Assembly: GCF_016756535.1 (NCBI RefSeq)
Contig: NZ_AP023247.1
Location: 5,394,501-5,458,500 of the forward strand
DNA: 64,000 bases
Reading direction: 5' to 3'
DNA from: Mesorhizobium sp. 131-2-1
GTDB taxonomy: Bacteria; Pseudomonadota; Alphaproteobacteria; Rhizobiales; Rhizobiaceae
Under the pieces are notes generated by a model, which ran no database searches, had not been told where the DNA came from, and saw only the letters and a program-made list of their open reading frames with translations. A program made the position numbers and the translations under genes. This document shows, piece by piece, positions 53,362 to 63,438 of this stretch (position 1 is the stretch's first letter; every line of letters starts with the position of its first letter).

Positions 53362-54644
53362 CAACAACGACATTGCAGGGAGAACCGACTGTGGAGGAAA
53401 CACGCCGTATCCTGGTTATCGGCACCGGCGACACCAAGGCCGACGAGCTTCTGTTCATGCGCGAGCGCATCGAGGCCGTCGGCGGTGTCGCCGTGATGAT
53501 GGATGTCAGCGTGCTTGGCGACCCGCCCTACCGGCCGGCCTATGACAGGCATGCCGTGGCCAGCGCCGCCGACACGACGATCGAGGCGATCATCGCCAGC
53601 GGCGACGAGAATTCGGCGATGACCTTGATGGCGCTCGGCGCCTCGCGGCTGGCGCGGGCTCTGCACGACAAGGGCGAGATCGACGGCGTCATCGCGCTCG
53701 GCGGCTCGATGGGCACCGACCTTGCGCTCGACGTGGCGCTGGCGCTGCCGCTCGGCGTGCCGAAATTCGTCGTCTCGACGATCGCCTATTCGCACCTGCT
53801 GCCGCCCGAGCGCATCGCCACCGACCTGATGATGATCCTGTGGGCGGGCGGGCTCTATGGGCTGAACAGCGCCTGCAAGGCGGTGCTGTCGCAGGCCTGC
53901 GGCGCGGTGGTGGGCGCGGTGCGCGCCGTCGTCAAACCGGACGAGGCCAAGCCGCGGATCGGCATGAGCTCGCTCGGCAAAAGCTGCCTGCAGTACATGG
54001 TGACGCTGAAGCCGGAGCTCGAAAAGCGCGGCTACGAGGTGATCGTCTTCCATACCACCGGGATGGGCGGACGGGCGCTGGAGGCGATCGCCGCGCAGAA
54101 GGGCTTTGTCGCGGTGATGGATTTCAGCCTGCAGGAGCTCGCCAACCAGCTCACCGGCTCGGTGGTGAATTCCGGCACCGACCGGCTGGAGAATGCCGGG
54201 CGGCAAGGCATCCCGCAGATCGTCGCGCCCGGCGCCATCGACATGGTCGATTTCCCGACCTGGCAAGCGGTGCCAGCCCGCTTCAACGAACGGCCCTACC
54301 ATGCGCACAACCGCCTGCTCGCCTCGGTGACCTCGGACGGCGCGACCCGCAGGGAGATCGCGCGCGCCATCGGCGACAAGCTCGCTGCAGCGACAGGCCC
54401 GACCGCTTTCATCCTGCCCGCCGGCGGCATCCAGCAATGGGATCAGGAGGGCGAACCGTTGCATGAACCGGAAGCGCTGTCGGCCTTCATCGACGAGATG
54501 CGTTCGAGCGTGCCCGCCAATACCGAGCTGCACGAGATAGCCGGGCACATCAATGACGCCGCCTTCAGCGCCAAGGCGCTGGAGATCTTCGACCGCTGGG
54601 TCGCAGACGGCATCGTTCCGCCCGGCCGGAGGCATGCCGCATGA
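53358..54644 (+). CDS. Tm-1-like ATP-binding domain protein (UPF0261)
   Basis: 428 residues. VIGTGDTKADELLFMRERI at the N-terminus and ALGGSMGTDLAL, then KPRIGMSSLGKSCLQYM define the Tm-1-like/UPF0261 family. The plant relative Tm-1 binds ATP and a viral protein; bacterial members often sit in catabolic operons with uncharacterised enzymes. The role here is unknown. Overlaps the regulator and HAD genes by ATGA. Confidence 0.88.
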   Translation: MTTTTLQGEPTVEETRRILVIGTGDTKADELLFMRERIEAVGGVAVMMDVSVLGDPPYRPAYDRHAVASAADTTIEAIIASGDENSAMTLMALGASRLARALHDKGEIDGVIALGGSMGTDLALDVALALPLGVPKFVVSTIAYSHLLPPERIATDLMMILWAGGLYGLNSACKAVLSQACGAVVGAVRAVVKPDEAKPRIGMSSLGKSCLQYMVTLKPELEKRGYEVIVFHTTGMGGRALEAIAAQKGFVAVMDFSLQELANQLTGSVVNSGTDRLENAGRQGIPQIVAPGAIDMVDFPTWQAVPARFNERPYHAHNRLLASVTSDGATRREIARAIGDKLAAATGPTAFILPAGGIQQWDQEGEPLHEPEALSAFIDEMRSSVPANTELHEIAGHINDAAFSAKALEIFDRWVADGIVPPGRRHAA

Positions 54645-55336
54645 GCAGGTCCTTGCCAAAGGCGCTGGTGCTCGATTTCGGCGGCGTCGTCACCCGCACG
54701 CTATTCGAGACGCACGCCCTGACCGAACGCGCGCTGGGGCTGGCGCCGGGCACGCTTGCCTGGCGCGGCCCATTCGACCCGGCCTCCGACCCCCTGTGGC
54801 GCGCCATGCAAGCGGACGAGATCAGCGAGCGCGACTATTGGAGGACGCGCACCCGCGAGGTCGGCCAGCTGGTCGGCGAGGACTGGCGGGATATGTCGAC
54901 CTTCGTGCAGCGGGCGCGCGGCGCCGACCCGCAGGCGGTGGTGCGGCCTGAGGCCGAGCAGGCGATCCGGGCGGCGCATGCGGCCGGCGTCAGGCTCGCC
55001 ATTCTCTCCAACGAGCTCGACCTGTTCTACGGCAAGAGCTTTCGCCAGCGGCTGCCGCTGCTGTCGCTGTTCGAGACGATCGTCGACGCCACCTACACGC
55101 ATATCCTCAAGCCCGACCGCCGGGCCTATGCGATGCTCGGCGAGGCGCTGGAGCTGCCGCCTGGCGAGTGCGTCTTCGTCGACGACCAGCAGCGCAACAT
55201 CGACGGCGCCAACGCCGCCGGCATGCTCACCGTGCATTTCGACGTCGCCCAGCCGGCGCAAAGCTACGCCGAGGCGCTTGGCCATTTCGGCCTCGCCCTC
55301 TCCCAATCGGAAACCGGAGTCTCCACCGATGCGTGA
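54641..55336 (+). CDS. HAD-superfamily hydrolase
   Basis: 231 residues. Motif I is LDFGGVV, with the nucleophile Asp but Gly in place of the second Asp. Motif II is LAILSNE. The Lys is in HILKPDRRAY and motif IV is VFVDDQQRNIDGA. This variant occurs in the epoxide-hydrolase-N-domain/YihX branch of HAD-IA. It overlaps the aminotransferase start by 8 nt. Likely a phosphatase of a pathway intermediate. Confidence 0.85.
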   Translation: MSRSLPKALVLDFGGVVTRTLFETHALTERALGLAPGTLAWRGPFDPASDPLWRAMQADEISERDYWRTRTREVGQLVGEDWRDMSTFVQRARGADPQAVVRPEAEQAIRAAHAAGVRLAILSNELDLFYGKSFRQRLPLLSLFETIVDATYTHILKPDRRAYAMLGEALELPPGECVFVDDQQRNIDGANAAGMLTVHFDVAQPAQSYAEALGHFGLALSQSETGVSTDA

Positions 55337-56686
55337 CATCAACTTCCTCACCGAGAACAATGCCAAGCCGATCTGGCATCCGATGGCACATCCGGCCGAG
55401 ATGCGGGCGACGCCGCCGAAGATCATCATGAAGGGCGACGGCGTGTCGGTGACAGATGCCGACGGCCGCACCGTGCTCGACGCGGTCGGAGGCTTGTGGA
55501 ACGTCAACCTCGGCTACAGCTGCGACCCGATCAAGAAGGCGATCGCATCGCAGCTCGACGCACTGCCATATTATTCCGGCTTTCGCGGCACCTCGACCGG
55601 ACCGTCGATCGAGCTCGCCTACGAGCTTTGCGAATGGTTTGCCCCGGAGGGCATGGTGAGGGCCTTCTTCACCTCGGGCGGTTCGGATTCGGTCGAGACG
55701 GCGCTGCGGCTTGCCCGGCAATACTGGAAGATCAGGAGCCAGGGCGACCGGACGAAATTCCTGGCGCTGAAGAAGGGCTATCACGGCACGCATTTCGGCG
55801 GCGCCTCGGTCAACGGCAACGCCAATTTCCGCCGCAACTACGAGCCGCTGCTGCCCGGCGTCTTCCACACGCCGGCGCCGTGGACCTACCGCAATCCGTT
55901 CGACGAGACCGATCCGGCGAGGCTGGCGAAGCTCTGCGCGCGGGCGATCGAGGACGAGATCGCCTTCCAGGGCGCCGACACGATCGCGGCCTTCATCATG
56001 GAGCCGGTGCTCGGCGCCGGCGGCGTCATCGTTCCGCATGAGAGCTTCATGCCGCTGGTCCGCGCCATCTGCGACCGCCACGACATCCTTTTGATCGCCG
56101 ACGAGGTGGTGACCGGCTTCGGCCGCACCGGGGCCTGGTCTGGCTCGCGGCTCTCTGGCGTCAAGCCCGATTTCATGACCATCGCCAAGGCGATCACGTC
56201 GGGTTATTTCCCGCTCGGCGCCACGCTGATCGGCGCCAAGGTCGCCGACGTGTTCGAGGCCGACAAGACGAGTTTCGGCGCCATCGGGCACGGCTACACC
56301 TATTCCGGCCACCCGGTCGGCTGCGCGGCAGGACTGGCGGCGCTCGCCGAAACAAGACGGCTTGCCGTCAACGAGAACGCCGCCGCCCGCGGCATCGAGC
56401 TCGGCAAGGCGCTGGAGGCGCTGAAGGCGAAGCATCAACTGGTCGGCGACGTCCGCTATCAGGGCCTGATGGCGGCGCTGGAGCTGGTTTCCGACCGCGC
56501 CGCCAAGAAGCCGGCCGACAAGAAGACCCTGGCCGTGGTGGCCGAAGCCGCCTACCAGGCCGGCGTCATGCTGCGCGTCTCCGGCAACACCATCATCCTG
56601 TCGCCGCCGCTGGTCATCTCGGCGGCCGATGTGGCGAAGATCGGCGAGGCACTTGATGCGGGGCTGAGGGCCGCTGACGCGGCCTA

Positions 56687-56687
<1 letters not shown>
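55329..56687 (+). CDS. class III aminotransferase (omega-amino acid type)
   Basis: 452 residues. FTSGGSDSVETALRLARQYW, the PLP Asp in LIADEVVTGFGRTG, and the Schiff-base Lys in TIAKAITSGYFPLG are present. Similar to beta-alanine/gamma-aminobutyrate:pyruvate aminotransferases. Last gene of the IclR-Tm-1-HAD operon. With the permease, aldehyde dehydrogenase and amidohydrolase on the other strand it would take an amine to an acid. Substrate not certain. Confidence 0.9.
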
Positions 56688-57627
<940 letters not shown>

Positions 57628-57721
57628 GGCTTTCCGGAAAAAGTCCAAGTGGTTTTGGTGTTTCGTCCATAAACCATTGCACCGCTTCGGGCTACTCTCC
57701 AACAATCAAGGGAGGATCATG

Positions 57722-59266
57722 ATGCGATCGGAAGATTTCCGGGCCGACACGAAACGGCCGTTCACAGGCGCCGAATATCTCGAAAGCCTGCGCGACGGGC
57801 GCGCGGTCTATATCAATGGCGAGCGGGTGGCCGACGTCACCAGCCATCCGGCGATGCGCAACTCGGCGCGCTCGCTGGCACGCCTCTACGACGCGCTCCA
57901 CGATCCCAACCGACAGGCGGTGCTGACCTCGCCGACCGACACCGGATCGGGCGGCTACACGCACAAATATTTCCGCGTCGCGCATTCGGCCGCCGACCTT
58001 GCCCAGCAGCAGACGGCGATCGCCGACTGGTCGCGCATGTCCTATGGCTGGATGGGGCGCACGCCTGACTACAAGGCGGCGCTGATGAACACGCTCGGCG
58101 CCAATGCCGAATGGTACGGCCCGTTCAAGGACAATGCGCTGGCCTGGCACAAGCGTGCCCAGGAAGCGGTGCTGTTCATGAACCACGCCATCGTCAACCC
58201 GCCGATCGACCGCCACAAGCCGGCCGAGCAGGTGAAGGACGTGTTCGTCCACATCACCAAGGAGAACGATGCCGGCATCTGGGTGTCCGGCGCCAAGGTG
58301 GTGGCGACGTCGTCGGCGCTCACGCATTACAATTTCCTGGCGCAGAGCTCGGCGACGGTGACCGAGGACCCGTCGCTGTCGGTGATGTTCATCGTGCCAA
58401 TGAACGCGCCGGGGATAAAGATGTTCTGCCGCGTCTCCTACGAGCAGACGGCCAACACGGTCGGCCAGCCCTTCGACTATCCGCTGTCGTCGCGCTTCGA
58501 CGAGAACGACGCGATCCTGGTGCTGGACAACGTCTTCATCCCCTGGGAGGACGTGCTGGTGCTGCGCGACGCGCAGAAGATCCTATCCTTCCATCCGGCG
58601 TCCGGCTTCATGCATGGCTACTGCTTCCAAGGCTGCACGCGCTTTGCCGTCAAGCTCGACTTCCTCTGCGGCCTGCTCGCCAAGGCGCTGCGCGCCACCG
58701 GCGGCGATGCCTTCCGCGGCAACCAGGCAGCACTCGGCGAGGTGATTGCGCTGCGCCACATGTTCTGGAGTTTTTCCAACGCGATGGCGCACAATCCGAT
58801 CCCGTGGGCCAGCGGCGCGGTGCTGCCCAATCTCGAAGCGGCGCTCGCCTACCGCACCTTCATGTCGGAGGCCTATCCACGTGTCATCGACACGGTGCGC
58901 CGGGTGATCGCCTCGGGGCTGATCTACCTGCCGTCCTCGGCCAAGGATTTCGACAATCCGGAGATCGACCGCTACCTCGCGCAATATGTGCGCGGCTCGA
59001 ACGACATGGGCCATGTCGAGCGCATTAAGATCATGAAACTGTTGTGGGACGCGACCGGAACCGAATTCGGCGGCCGCCATGCGCTCTACGAGCTCAACTA
59101 TGCCGGCGCGCCGGAAGAGGTGCGGCTGCAGGTGCTGAAGGGCGCCGAGCGCGGCGGCCGGCTGAAGCAAATGGAGGAACTGGTCGACGCCTGCATGGCC
59201 GACTATGACGAAAAGGGCTGGACCGGCGACACCTGGCTGCCGCCGCTCTCGGCCGCGGCAAGCTGA
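57722..59266 (+). CDS. hpaB: 4-hydroxyphenylacetate 3-monooxygenase, oxygenase component
   Basis: 514 residues. FADH2-using hydroxylase that makes 3,4-dihydroxyphenylacetate (homoprotocatechuate). RPFTGAEYLESLRDGRAVYINGERV is the family N-terminus. RMSYGWMGRTPDYKAAL, FVHITKENDAGIWVSGAKVVAT and the FAD-site Arg in SSRFDENDAI are typical. GGAGGA five bases before the second of two adjacent ATGs favours 57722. The reductase gene follows after 11 nt. Confidence 0.95.
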   Translation: MRSEDFRADTKRPFTGAEYLESLRDGRAVYINGERVADVTSHPAMRNSARSLARLYDALHDPNRQAVLTSPTDTGSGGYTHKYFRVAHSAADLAQQQTAIADWSRMSYGWMGRTPDYKAALMNTLGANAEWYGPFKDNALAWHKRAQEAVLFMNHAIVNPPIDRHKPAEQVKDVFVHITKENDAGIWVSGAKVVATSSALTHYNFLAQSSATVTEDPSLSVMFIVPMNAPGIKMFCRVSYEQTANTVGQPFDYPLSSRFDENDAILVLDNVFIPWEDVLVLRDAQKILSFHPASGFMHGYCFQGCTRFAVKLDFLCGLLAKALRATGGDAFRGNQAALGEVIALRHMFWSFSNAMAHNPIPWASGAVLPNLEAALAYRTFMSEAYPRVIDTVRRVIASGLIYLPSSAKDFDNPEIDRYLAQYVRGSNDMGHVERIKIMKLLWDATGTEFGGRHALYELNYAGAPEEVRLQVLKGAERGGRLKQMEELVDACMADYDEKGWTGDTWLPPLSAAAS

Positions 59267-59277
59267 GGAGCCCGGCC

Positions 59278-59787
59278 ATGGAGGCGCAGGTCTCGAGGCT
59301 GGAATTCCGGGACGCCATGGCGCGGGTCTGCGCGCCGGTCAACATCGTCACCACGGACGGCCCGGCGGGGCGCGGCGGCTTCACCGCGACCGCCATGTGC
59401 AGCGTTTCCGACGATCCGCCGACGCTCTTGGTGTGCATGAACGAACGTTCGACGCAGACCGGCCTGTTCCTCGCCAACCAGCGCTTCTGCGTCAACGTTC
59501 TCACCCAGTCGCATATGCATCTGGCGGGAAAGTTCGCCGGCGCGATCCGCGACATGGCCGAGCGCTACAATGCGGCGCGGTGGCAGACCATGCCGTCCGG
59601 CATGCCGGCCCTGCTCGACGCCATCGTCAGCTTCGACTGCGAGATCGGCGCGGTGAACAAGGTCGGCACACACAATGTCATGTTCGGCCGCGTCGTCGAC
59701 ATCCGCCATGGCAGCGACGAGGCGGCGCTGCTCTACGTCGGCCGCAACTACATGCAGCCGAGCGCGGTCGGCAGTTTTGGCGGGTGA
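59278..59787 (+). CDS. hpaC: flavin reductase component of 4-hydroxyphenylacetate monooxygenase
   Basis: 169 residues. NAD(P)H:FAD reductase that supplies FADH2 to HpaB. GFTATAMCSVSDDPPTLLVCMN is the flavin-binding core, and RFCVNVLTQSHMHLAGKFAG follows. The late IRHGSD and LLYVGRNY end is typical. It lies directly after hpaB and is convergent with hpaR, 6 nt from its stop. Confidence 0.93.
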   Translation: MEAQVSRLEFRDAMARVCAPVNIVTTDGPAGRGGFTATAMCSVSDDPPTLLVCMNERSTQTGLFLANQRFCVNVLTQSHMHLAGKFAGAIRDMAERYNAARWQTMPSGMPALLDAIVSFDCEIGAVNKVGTHNVMFGRVVDIRHGSDEAALLYVGRNYMQPSAVGSFGG

Positions 59788-59793
59788 ACGCCG

Positions 59794-60237
59794 TCAGGTC
59801 TGGTTCTCGGACGACTCCGACTGGATCAGGCCCTCGAGCATATCGAGCAGCCGCTCGTGCTGCTCGGCGCCGTAGCGCTGCTCGATCGCCTCGTAGATGG
59901 CGATGCGCTCGGGCGCCAGGTCCTCGATCAGCGCCAGGCCGGCCGGGCTGATGGCAAGCAGCGCGCGGCGGCCGTCATCCTTGACCTTGTTGCGGGTGAT
60001 GAACTCGCGCTCCTCCATCGCCTTGATGATGCGGGTCAGGCTCGGCGGCAGGATCGAGGCGCGGTTGGCGAGCTCGGTCGCTTCCAGCGGACCAGTTTCG
60101 GCAAGCACGCGCAGCACGCGCCATTGCTGCTCGGTGATGTCGTGGCGGGCGAGCATCGGCCGGAAATGCGCCATGATCACCTCGCGGGCTCGCAGAAGCG
60201 CCATGGGCAAGGAACGGCGGGTGCTGGGCGGTAGCAA
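59794..60237 (-). CDS. hpaR: MarR-family regulator of homoprotocatechuate degradation
   Basis: 147 residues from a TTG start giving MLPPSTRRSLPMALLRARE, with GGAG eight bases upstream. A longer frame to 60390 exists but has no such N-terminus. DITEQQWRVLRVLAETGP and SILPPSLTRIIKAMEEREF form the winged helix. HpaR-type proteins repress the ring-cleavage genes and respond to the aromatic substrate. It is divergent from hpaF with 180 nt between. Confidence 0.9.
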   Translation of the reverse strand: MLPPSTRRSLPMALLRAREVIMAHFRPMLARHDITEQQWRVLRVLAETGPLEATELANRASILPPSLTRIIKAMEEREFITRNKVKDDGRRALLAISPAGLALIEDLAPERIAIYEAIEQRYGAEQHERLLDMLEGLIQSESSENQT

Positions 60238-60360
60238 GGTCAGGTCTCCGGCAAATCCAGTTCGACTCGCGCATAAGGCTCGGATCGCAGCTATATCCGC
60301 GATTTTGCCGGGAGCGGCAATCCCGCCGCCCGGATGCGCGATCCCTATAGAGAACGACGC

Positions 60361-60401
60361 TTGACATTCGATCGTCAAGATGTAATTCACACGTTAATTA
60401 A
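60361..60401. promoter_or_regulatory. candidate promoter and operator for hpaF-E-D
   Basis: TTGACA (60361-60366) and TAATTC (60383-60388) are a plausible -35 and -10 with 16 nt between. The -35 lies in an 18-bp imperfect palindrome, TTGAC-N8-GTCAA (60361-60378). A second perfect palindrome TTAATTAA is at 60394-60401. Both are well placed for repression by the divergent MarR protein. Confidence 0.5.
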
Positions 60402-60417
60402 AAGGTGGAGGAAACCT

Positions 60418-60804
60418 TTGCCCCATATGGCGATCGAATATTCCGCGAATCTCGACGCGAAGGTCGACATGGGCGCGCTTTGCGAACTCGTCTCGCGCAC
60501 CATCCTCGAAACCGGCCTGTTCGAGCCGGGCGCGGTCCGGGTGCGCGCCTTCCGCGCCGAGGCTTATGCGATCGCCGACCGCCTGCCCGAGAACGGCTTC
60601 ATCGACATGAACTTCCGCATCGGCAAAGGCCGCAGCACTGATGAGAAGAAGCGCGCCGGCGAAGCGATCTTCGCCGCGGTGTCCGAGCATCTGGCGTCGT
60701 TGCTCACGACACCGCACTTCGCGCTGTCGCTGGAGATCCGCGAAATCGACGCCGAGCTGAGCTGGAAGAAGAACGCCATCCACCCGCGGCTCCGCGGCAA
60801 GTGA
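60418..60804 (+). CDS. hpaF: 5-carboxymethyl-2-hydroxymuconate delta-isomerase
   Basis: 128 residues from a TTG start: MPHMAIEYSANL. GGAGG lies six bases before this TTG. This start puts Pro at position 2, the position of the catalytic N-terminal proline of the tautomerase superfamily after Met removal. The ATG three codons later would remove it. IGKGRSTDEKKRAGEAIF follows. It isomerises the acid made by HpaE. Also called hpcD. First gene of the plus-strand ring-cleavage operon. Confidence 0.92.
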   Translation: MPHMAIEYSANLDAKVDMGALCELVSRTILETGLFEPGAVRVRAFRAEAYAIADRLPENGFIDMNFRIGKGRSTDEKKRAGEAIFAAVSEHLASLLTTPHFALSLEIREIDAELSWKKNAIHPRLRGK

Positions 60805-60831
60805 CTGGTGCTAGAGAACAGGAAAGACCCC

Positions 60832-62349
60832 ATGGCGACACTGGACGACAATCTGCGCAAGGCAGAGGCCTATCTGGAGCGCTTCAGGAAGGATGGCGTG
60901 CTCAACCAGATCGGCGGCGAGGCGGTGCCTTCCGCCGACGGCTCGACGTATGAGACGATCTCGCCGATCGACCTGAAGCCGATCGCCAGGGTGGCGCGCG
61001 GCAAGCCCGCCGACATCGACCGCGCCGCCAAGGCAGCGAAAGCCGCCTTCAAGGAATGGGCGGCGATATCGGGCGACGCCCGCAAGAAGCTGCTGCACAA
61101 AATCGCCGACGCCATCGTTGCGCGGGCCGAGGAGATCGCCTTCGTCGAATGCGTGGACACCGGCCAATCGCTGAAGTTCATGGCCAAGGCTGCCCTGCGC
61201 GGCGCCGAGAATTTTCGCTTCTATGCCGACCGCGCGCCATTGGCCCGCGACGGCCAGACGATCCGCGCGCCGAACCAGGTCAATATGACGACGCGTGTGC
61301 CGATCGGCCCGGTCGGTGTGATCACGCCGTGGAACACGCCGTTCATGCTGTCGACCTGGAAGATCGCGCCGGCGCTCGCCGCCGGCTGCACGATCGTCCA
61401 CAAGCCGGCCGAACTGTCGCCGCTGACGGCGCGGCTGCTGGTCGAGATCGCCGAGCAGGCCGGCCTGCCCAAAGGCGTGTGGAACCTCGTCAACGGCTTC
61501 GGCGAGGACGCCGGCCGGGCGCTGACCGAGCATCCCGACATCAAGGCTATCGGCTTCGTCGGCGAAAGCCGCACCGGCTCGATGATCATGAAGCAGGGCG
61601 CCGAGACGCTGAAGCGCGTGCATTTCGAGCTCGGCGGCAAGAACCCGGTGATCGTCTTCGCCGACGCCGATCTCGAACGCGCCGCCGACGCCGCCGTCTT
61701 CATGATCTATTCGCTGAACGGCGAGCGCTGCACCTCATCGTCGCGCCTGCTGGTCGAGGAAGGCATCTATGACAAGTTCACCGCGCTTGTCGCGGAGAAG
61801 GCGAAGCGTATCAGGATCGGCCATCCGCTCGACCCCGAAACGGTGGTCGGGCCGCTGATCCATCCGGTGCACGAGGAAAAGGTCCTGTCCTACATCGACA
61901 TCGGCAAGTCGGAAGGCGCGGTCGTCGCCGCCGGCGGCGGCAAGTTCGCCGGGCCGGGCGGCGGCTGCTACGTCAGCCCGACGCTGTTTGTCGGCGCCAC
62001 CAACAAGATGCGCATCGCCCAGGAAGAGATCTTCGGGCCGGTGCTGACCGCGATCTCGTTCAAGGACGAGGCCGATGCGCTGGCTTTGGCCAACGACACC
62101 CAATACGGCCTGACCGGCTACCTCTGGACCTCGGACGTCACCCGCGCCTTCCGCTTCACCGACGCGCTTGAGGCCGGCATGATCTGGGTCAACTCCGAGA
62201 ATGTGCGCCACCTGCCGACGCCGTTCGGCGGCGCAAAGAGCTCGGGCATCGGCCGCGATGGCGGCGACTGGTCGTTCGATTTCTACATGGAAACCAAGAA
62301 CATCGCGTTCGCCACGGCGCCGCATTCCATCCAGAAGCTCGGCGGCTGA
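60832..62349 (+). CDS. hpaE: 5-carboxymethyl-2-hydroxymuconate-semialdehyde dehydrogenase
   Basis: 505 residues. NAD-dependent aldehyde dehydrogenase. VITPWNTPFMLSTWK, the Glu in HFELGGKNP and the catalytic Cys in NGERCTSSSR are clear. It oxidises the ring-cleavage semialdehyde produced by HpaD. The ATG at 60832 follows AGGAAAG; a GTG at 60808 is less likely. It lies between hpaF and hpaD. Confidence 0.95.
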   Translation: MATLDDNLRKAEAYLERFRKDGVLNQIGGEAVPSADGSTYETISPIDLKPIARVARGKPADIDRAAKAAKAAFKEWAAISGDARKKLLHKIADAIVARAEEIAFVECVDTGQSLKFMAKAALRGAENFRFYADRAPLARDGQTIRAPNQVNMTTRVPIGPVGVITPWNTPFMLSTWKIAPALAAGCTIVHKPAELSPLTARLLVEIAEQAGLPKGVWNLVNGFGEDAGRALTEHPDIKAIGFVGESRTGSMIMKQGAETLKRVHFELGGKNPVIVFADADLERAADAAVFMIYSLNGERCTSSSRLLVEEGIYDKFTALVAEKAKRIRIGHPLDPETVVGPLIHPVHEEKVLSYIDIGKSEGAVVAAGGGKFAGPGGGCYVSPTLFVGATNKMRIAQEEIFGPVLTAISFKDEADALALANDTQYGLTGYLWTSDVTRAFRFTDALEAGMIWVNSENVRHLPTPFGGAKSSGIGRDGGDWSFDFYMETKNIAFATAPHSIQKLGG

Positions 62350-62364
62350 CCGGAGACCCCAAAG

Positions 62365-63345
62365 ATGCCCCTGCCCCAACCCAATCTCTACCCGGAATTC
62401 AACATCGTGCGGCTCTCCCATGTCGAGCTCGCCGTCACCGACCTCGCCAAGTCCCGCGCCTTCTATGTCGACACGCTCGGCCTGCAGGTGACCGACGAGA
62501 CCAGCGACGCGATCTATCTGCGCGCGCTCGAAGAACGTGGCCATCACTGCATCGTGCTCAGGAAGGGCCCGGTCGCGGAAGCGCGCGACCTCGGCTTCAA
62601 GCTGTTCTCGGAGGAGGATCTCGACAAGGCCGCGCATTTCTTCAAGGCCAAGGGCCTGCCGGTGGAGTGGGTCGAGCGGCCGTACCAGTCGCGCACCTTC
62701 CGCACACGCGATCCGCACGGCATTCCGCTGGAATTCTATTCCAGGATGGAACGGCTGCCGCCGATCCATCAAAAATACGCGCTGTACAAGGGCGTGAAGC
62801 CGCTGCGCATCGACCACTTCAACTGCTTTTCGCCGAACGTCGATGAATCGGTGGCGTTCTACAACGAGCTCGGCTTCCGCGTCACCGAATACACCGAGGA
62901 TGCAGAAACCGGCAGGCTGTGGGCCGCCTGGACGCATCGCAAGGGCGGCGTCCACGACATCGCCTTCACCAACGGCCTCGGGCCGCGGCTGCACCATGTC
63001 GCCTTCTGGGTGCCGACGCCGCTCAACATCATCGACCTGCTCGACCTGATGGCGACCACCGGCTGGCTAGCGAACATCGAGCGCGGCCCCGGCCGGCACG
63101 GCATCTCCAACGCCTTCTTCCTCTACATCCGCGACCCCGACAACCACCGCATCGAGATCTACTGCTCCGACTACCAGACGGTCGACCCCGATCTCGAGCC
63201 GATCAAATGGGACCTCAAGGACCCGCAGCGCCAGACGCTGTGGGGCGCGCCGGCGCCGAGGAGCTGGTTCGAGGAAGGCAGCGTCTTCGCCGGCGTCAAG
63301 CCGCGCCCGTCCGACCTGGCGGCGTCGCCGATCGTGGCGCCTTAG
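62365..63345 (+). CDS. hpaD: 3,4-dihydroxyphenylacetate 2,3-dioxygenase (type I extradiol)
   Basis: 326 residues with two vicinal-oxygen-chelate halves. Metal ligands are the His in RIDHFNCF, the second His in RLHHVAFW and the Glu in HRIEIYCSDY. It opens the ring of homoprotocatechuate next to the hydroxyls (meta cleavage). It starts 15 nt after hpaE. Type I (VOC) rather than the LigB-type hpaD of E. coli. Confidence 0.95.
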   Translation: MPLPQPNLYPEFNIVRLSHVELAVTDLAKSRAFYVDTLGLQVTDETSDAIYLRALEERGHHCIVLRKGPVAEARDLGFKLFSEEDLDKAAHFFKAKGLPVEWVERPYQSRTFRTRDPHGIPLEFYSRMERLPPIHQKYALYKGVKPLRIDHFNCFSPNVDESVAFYNELGFRVTEYTEDAETGRLWAAWTHRKGGVHDIAFTNGLGPRLHHVAFWVPTPLNIIDLLDLMATTGWLANIERGPGRHGISNAFFLYIRDPDNHRIEIYCSDYQTVDPDLEPIKWDLKDPQRQTLWGAPAPRSWFEEGSVFAGVKPRPSDLAASPIVAP

Positions 63346-63370
63346 TCTCGCGATGACAGCGATCCTTCGC

Positions 63371-63420
63371 GCCCCCCTCTGTCCTGCCGGACATCTCCCC
63401 CACGAGGGGGGAGAGCGGCC
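63371..63420. repeat. rhizobial-type intergenic palindromic repeat
   Basis: Begins GCCCCCCTCTGTCCTG. It has two hairpins: GTCC-N4-GGAC at 63381-63392, and arms TCTCCCCC (63394-63401) and GGGGGAGA (63407-63414). I recognise this as a family common between genes in Mesorhizobium and relatives. It separates hpaD from the next hpa gene and may affect the transcript. Confidence 0.75.
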
Positions 63421-63438
63421 ATTCACCGGAGTTTCAGC

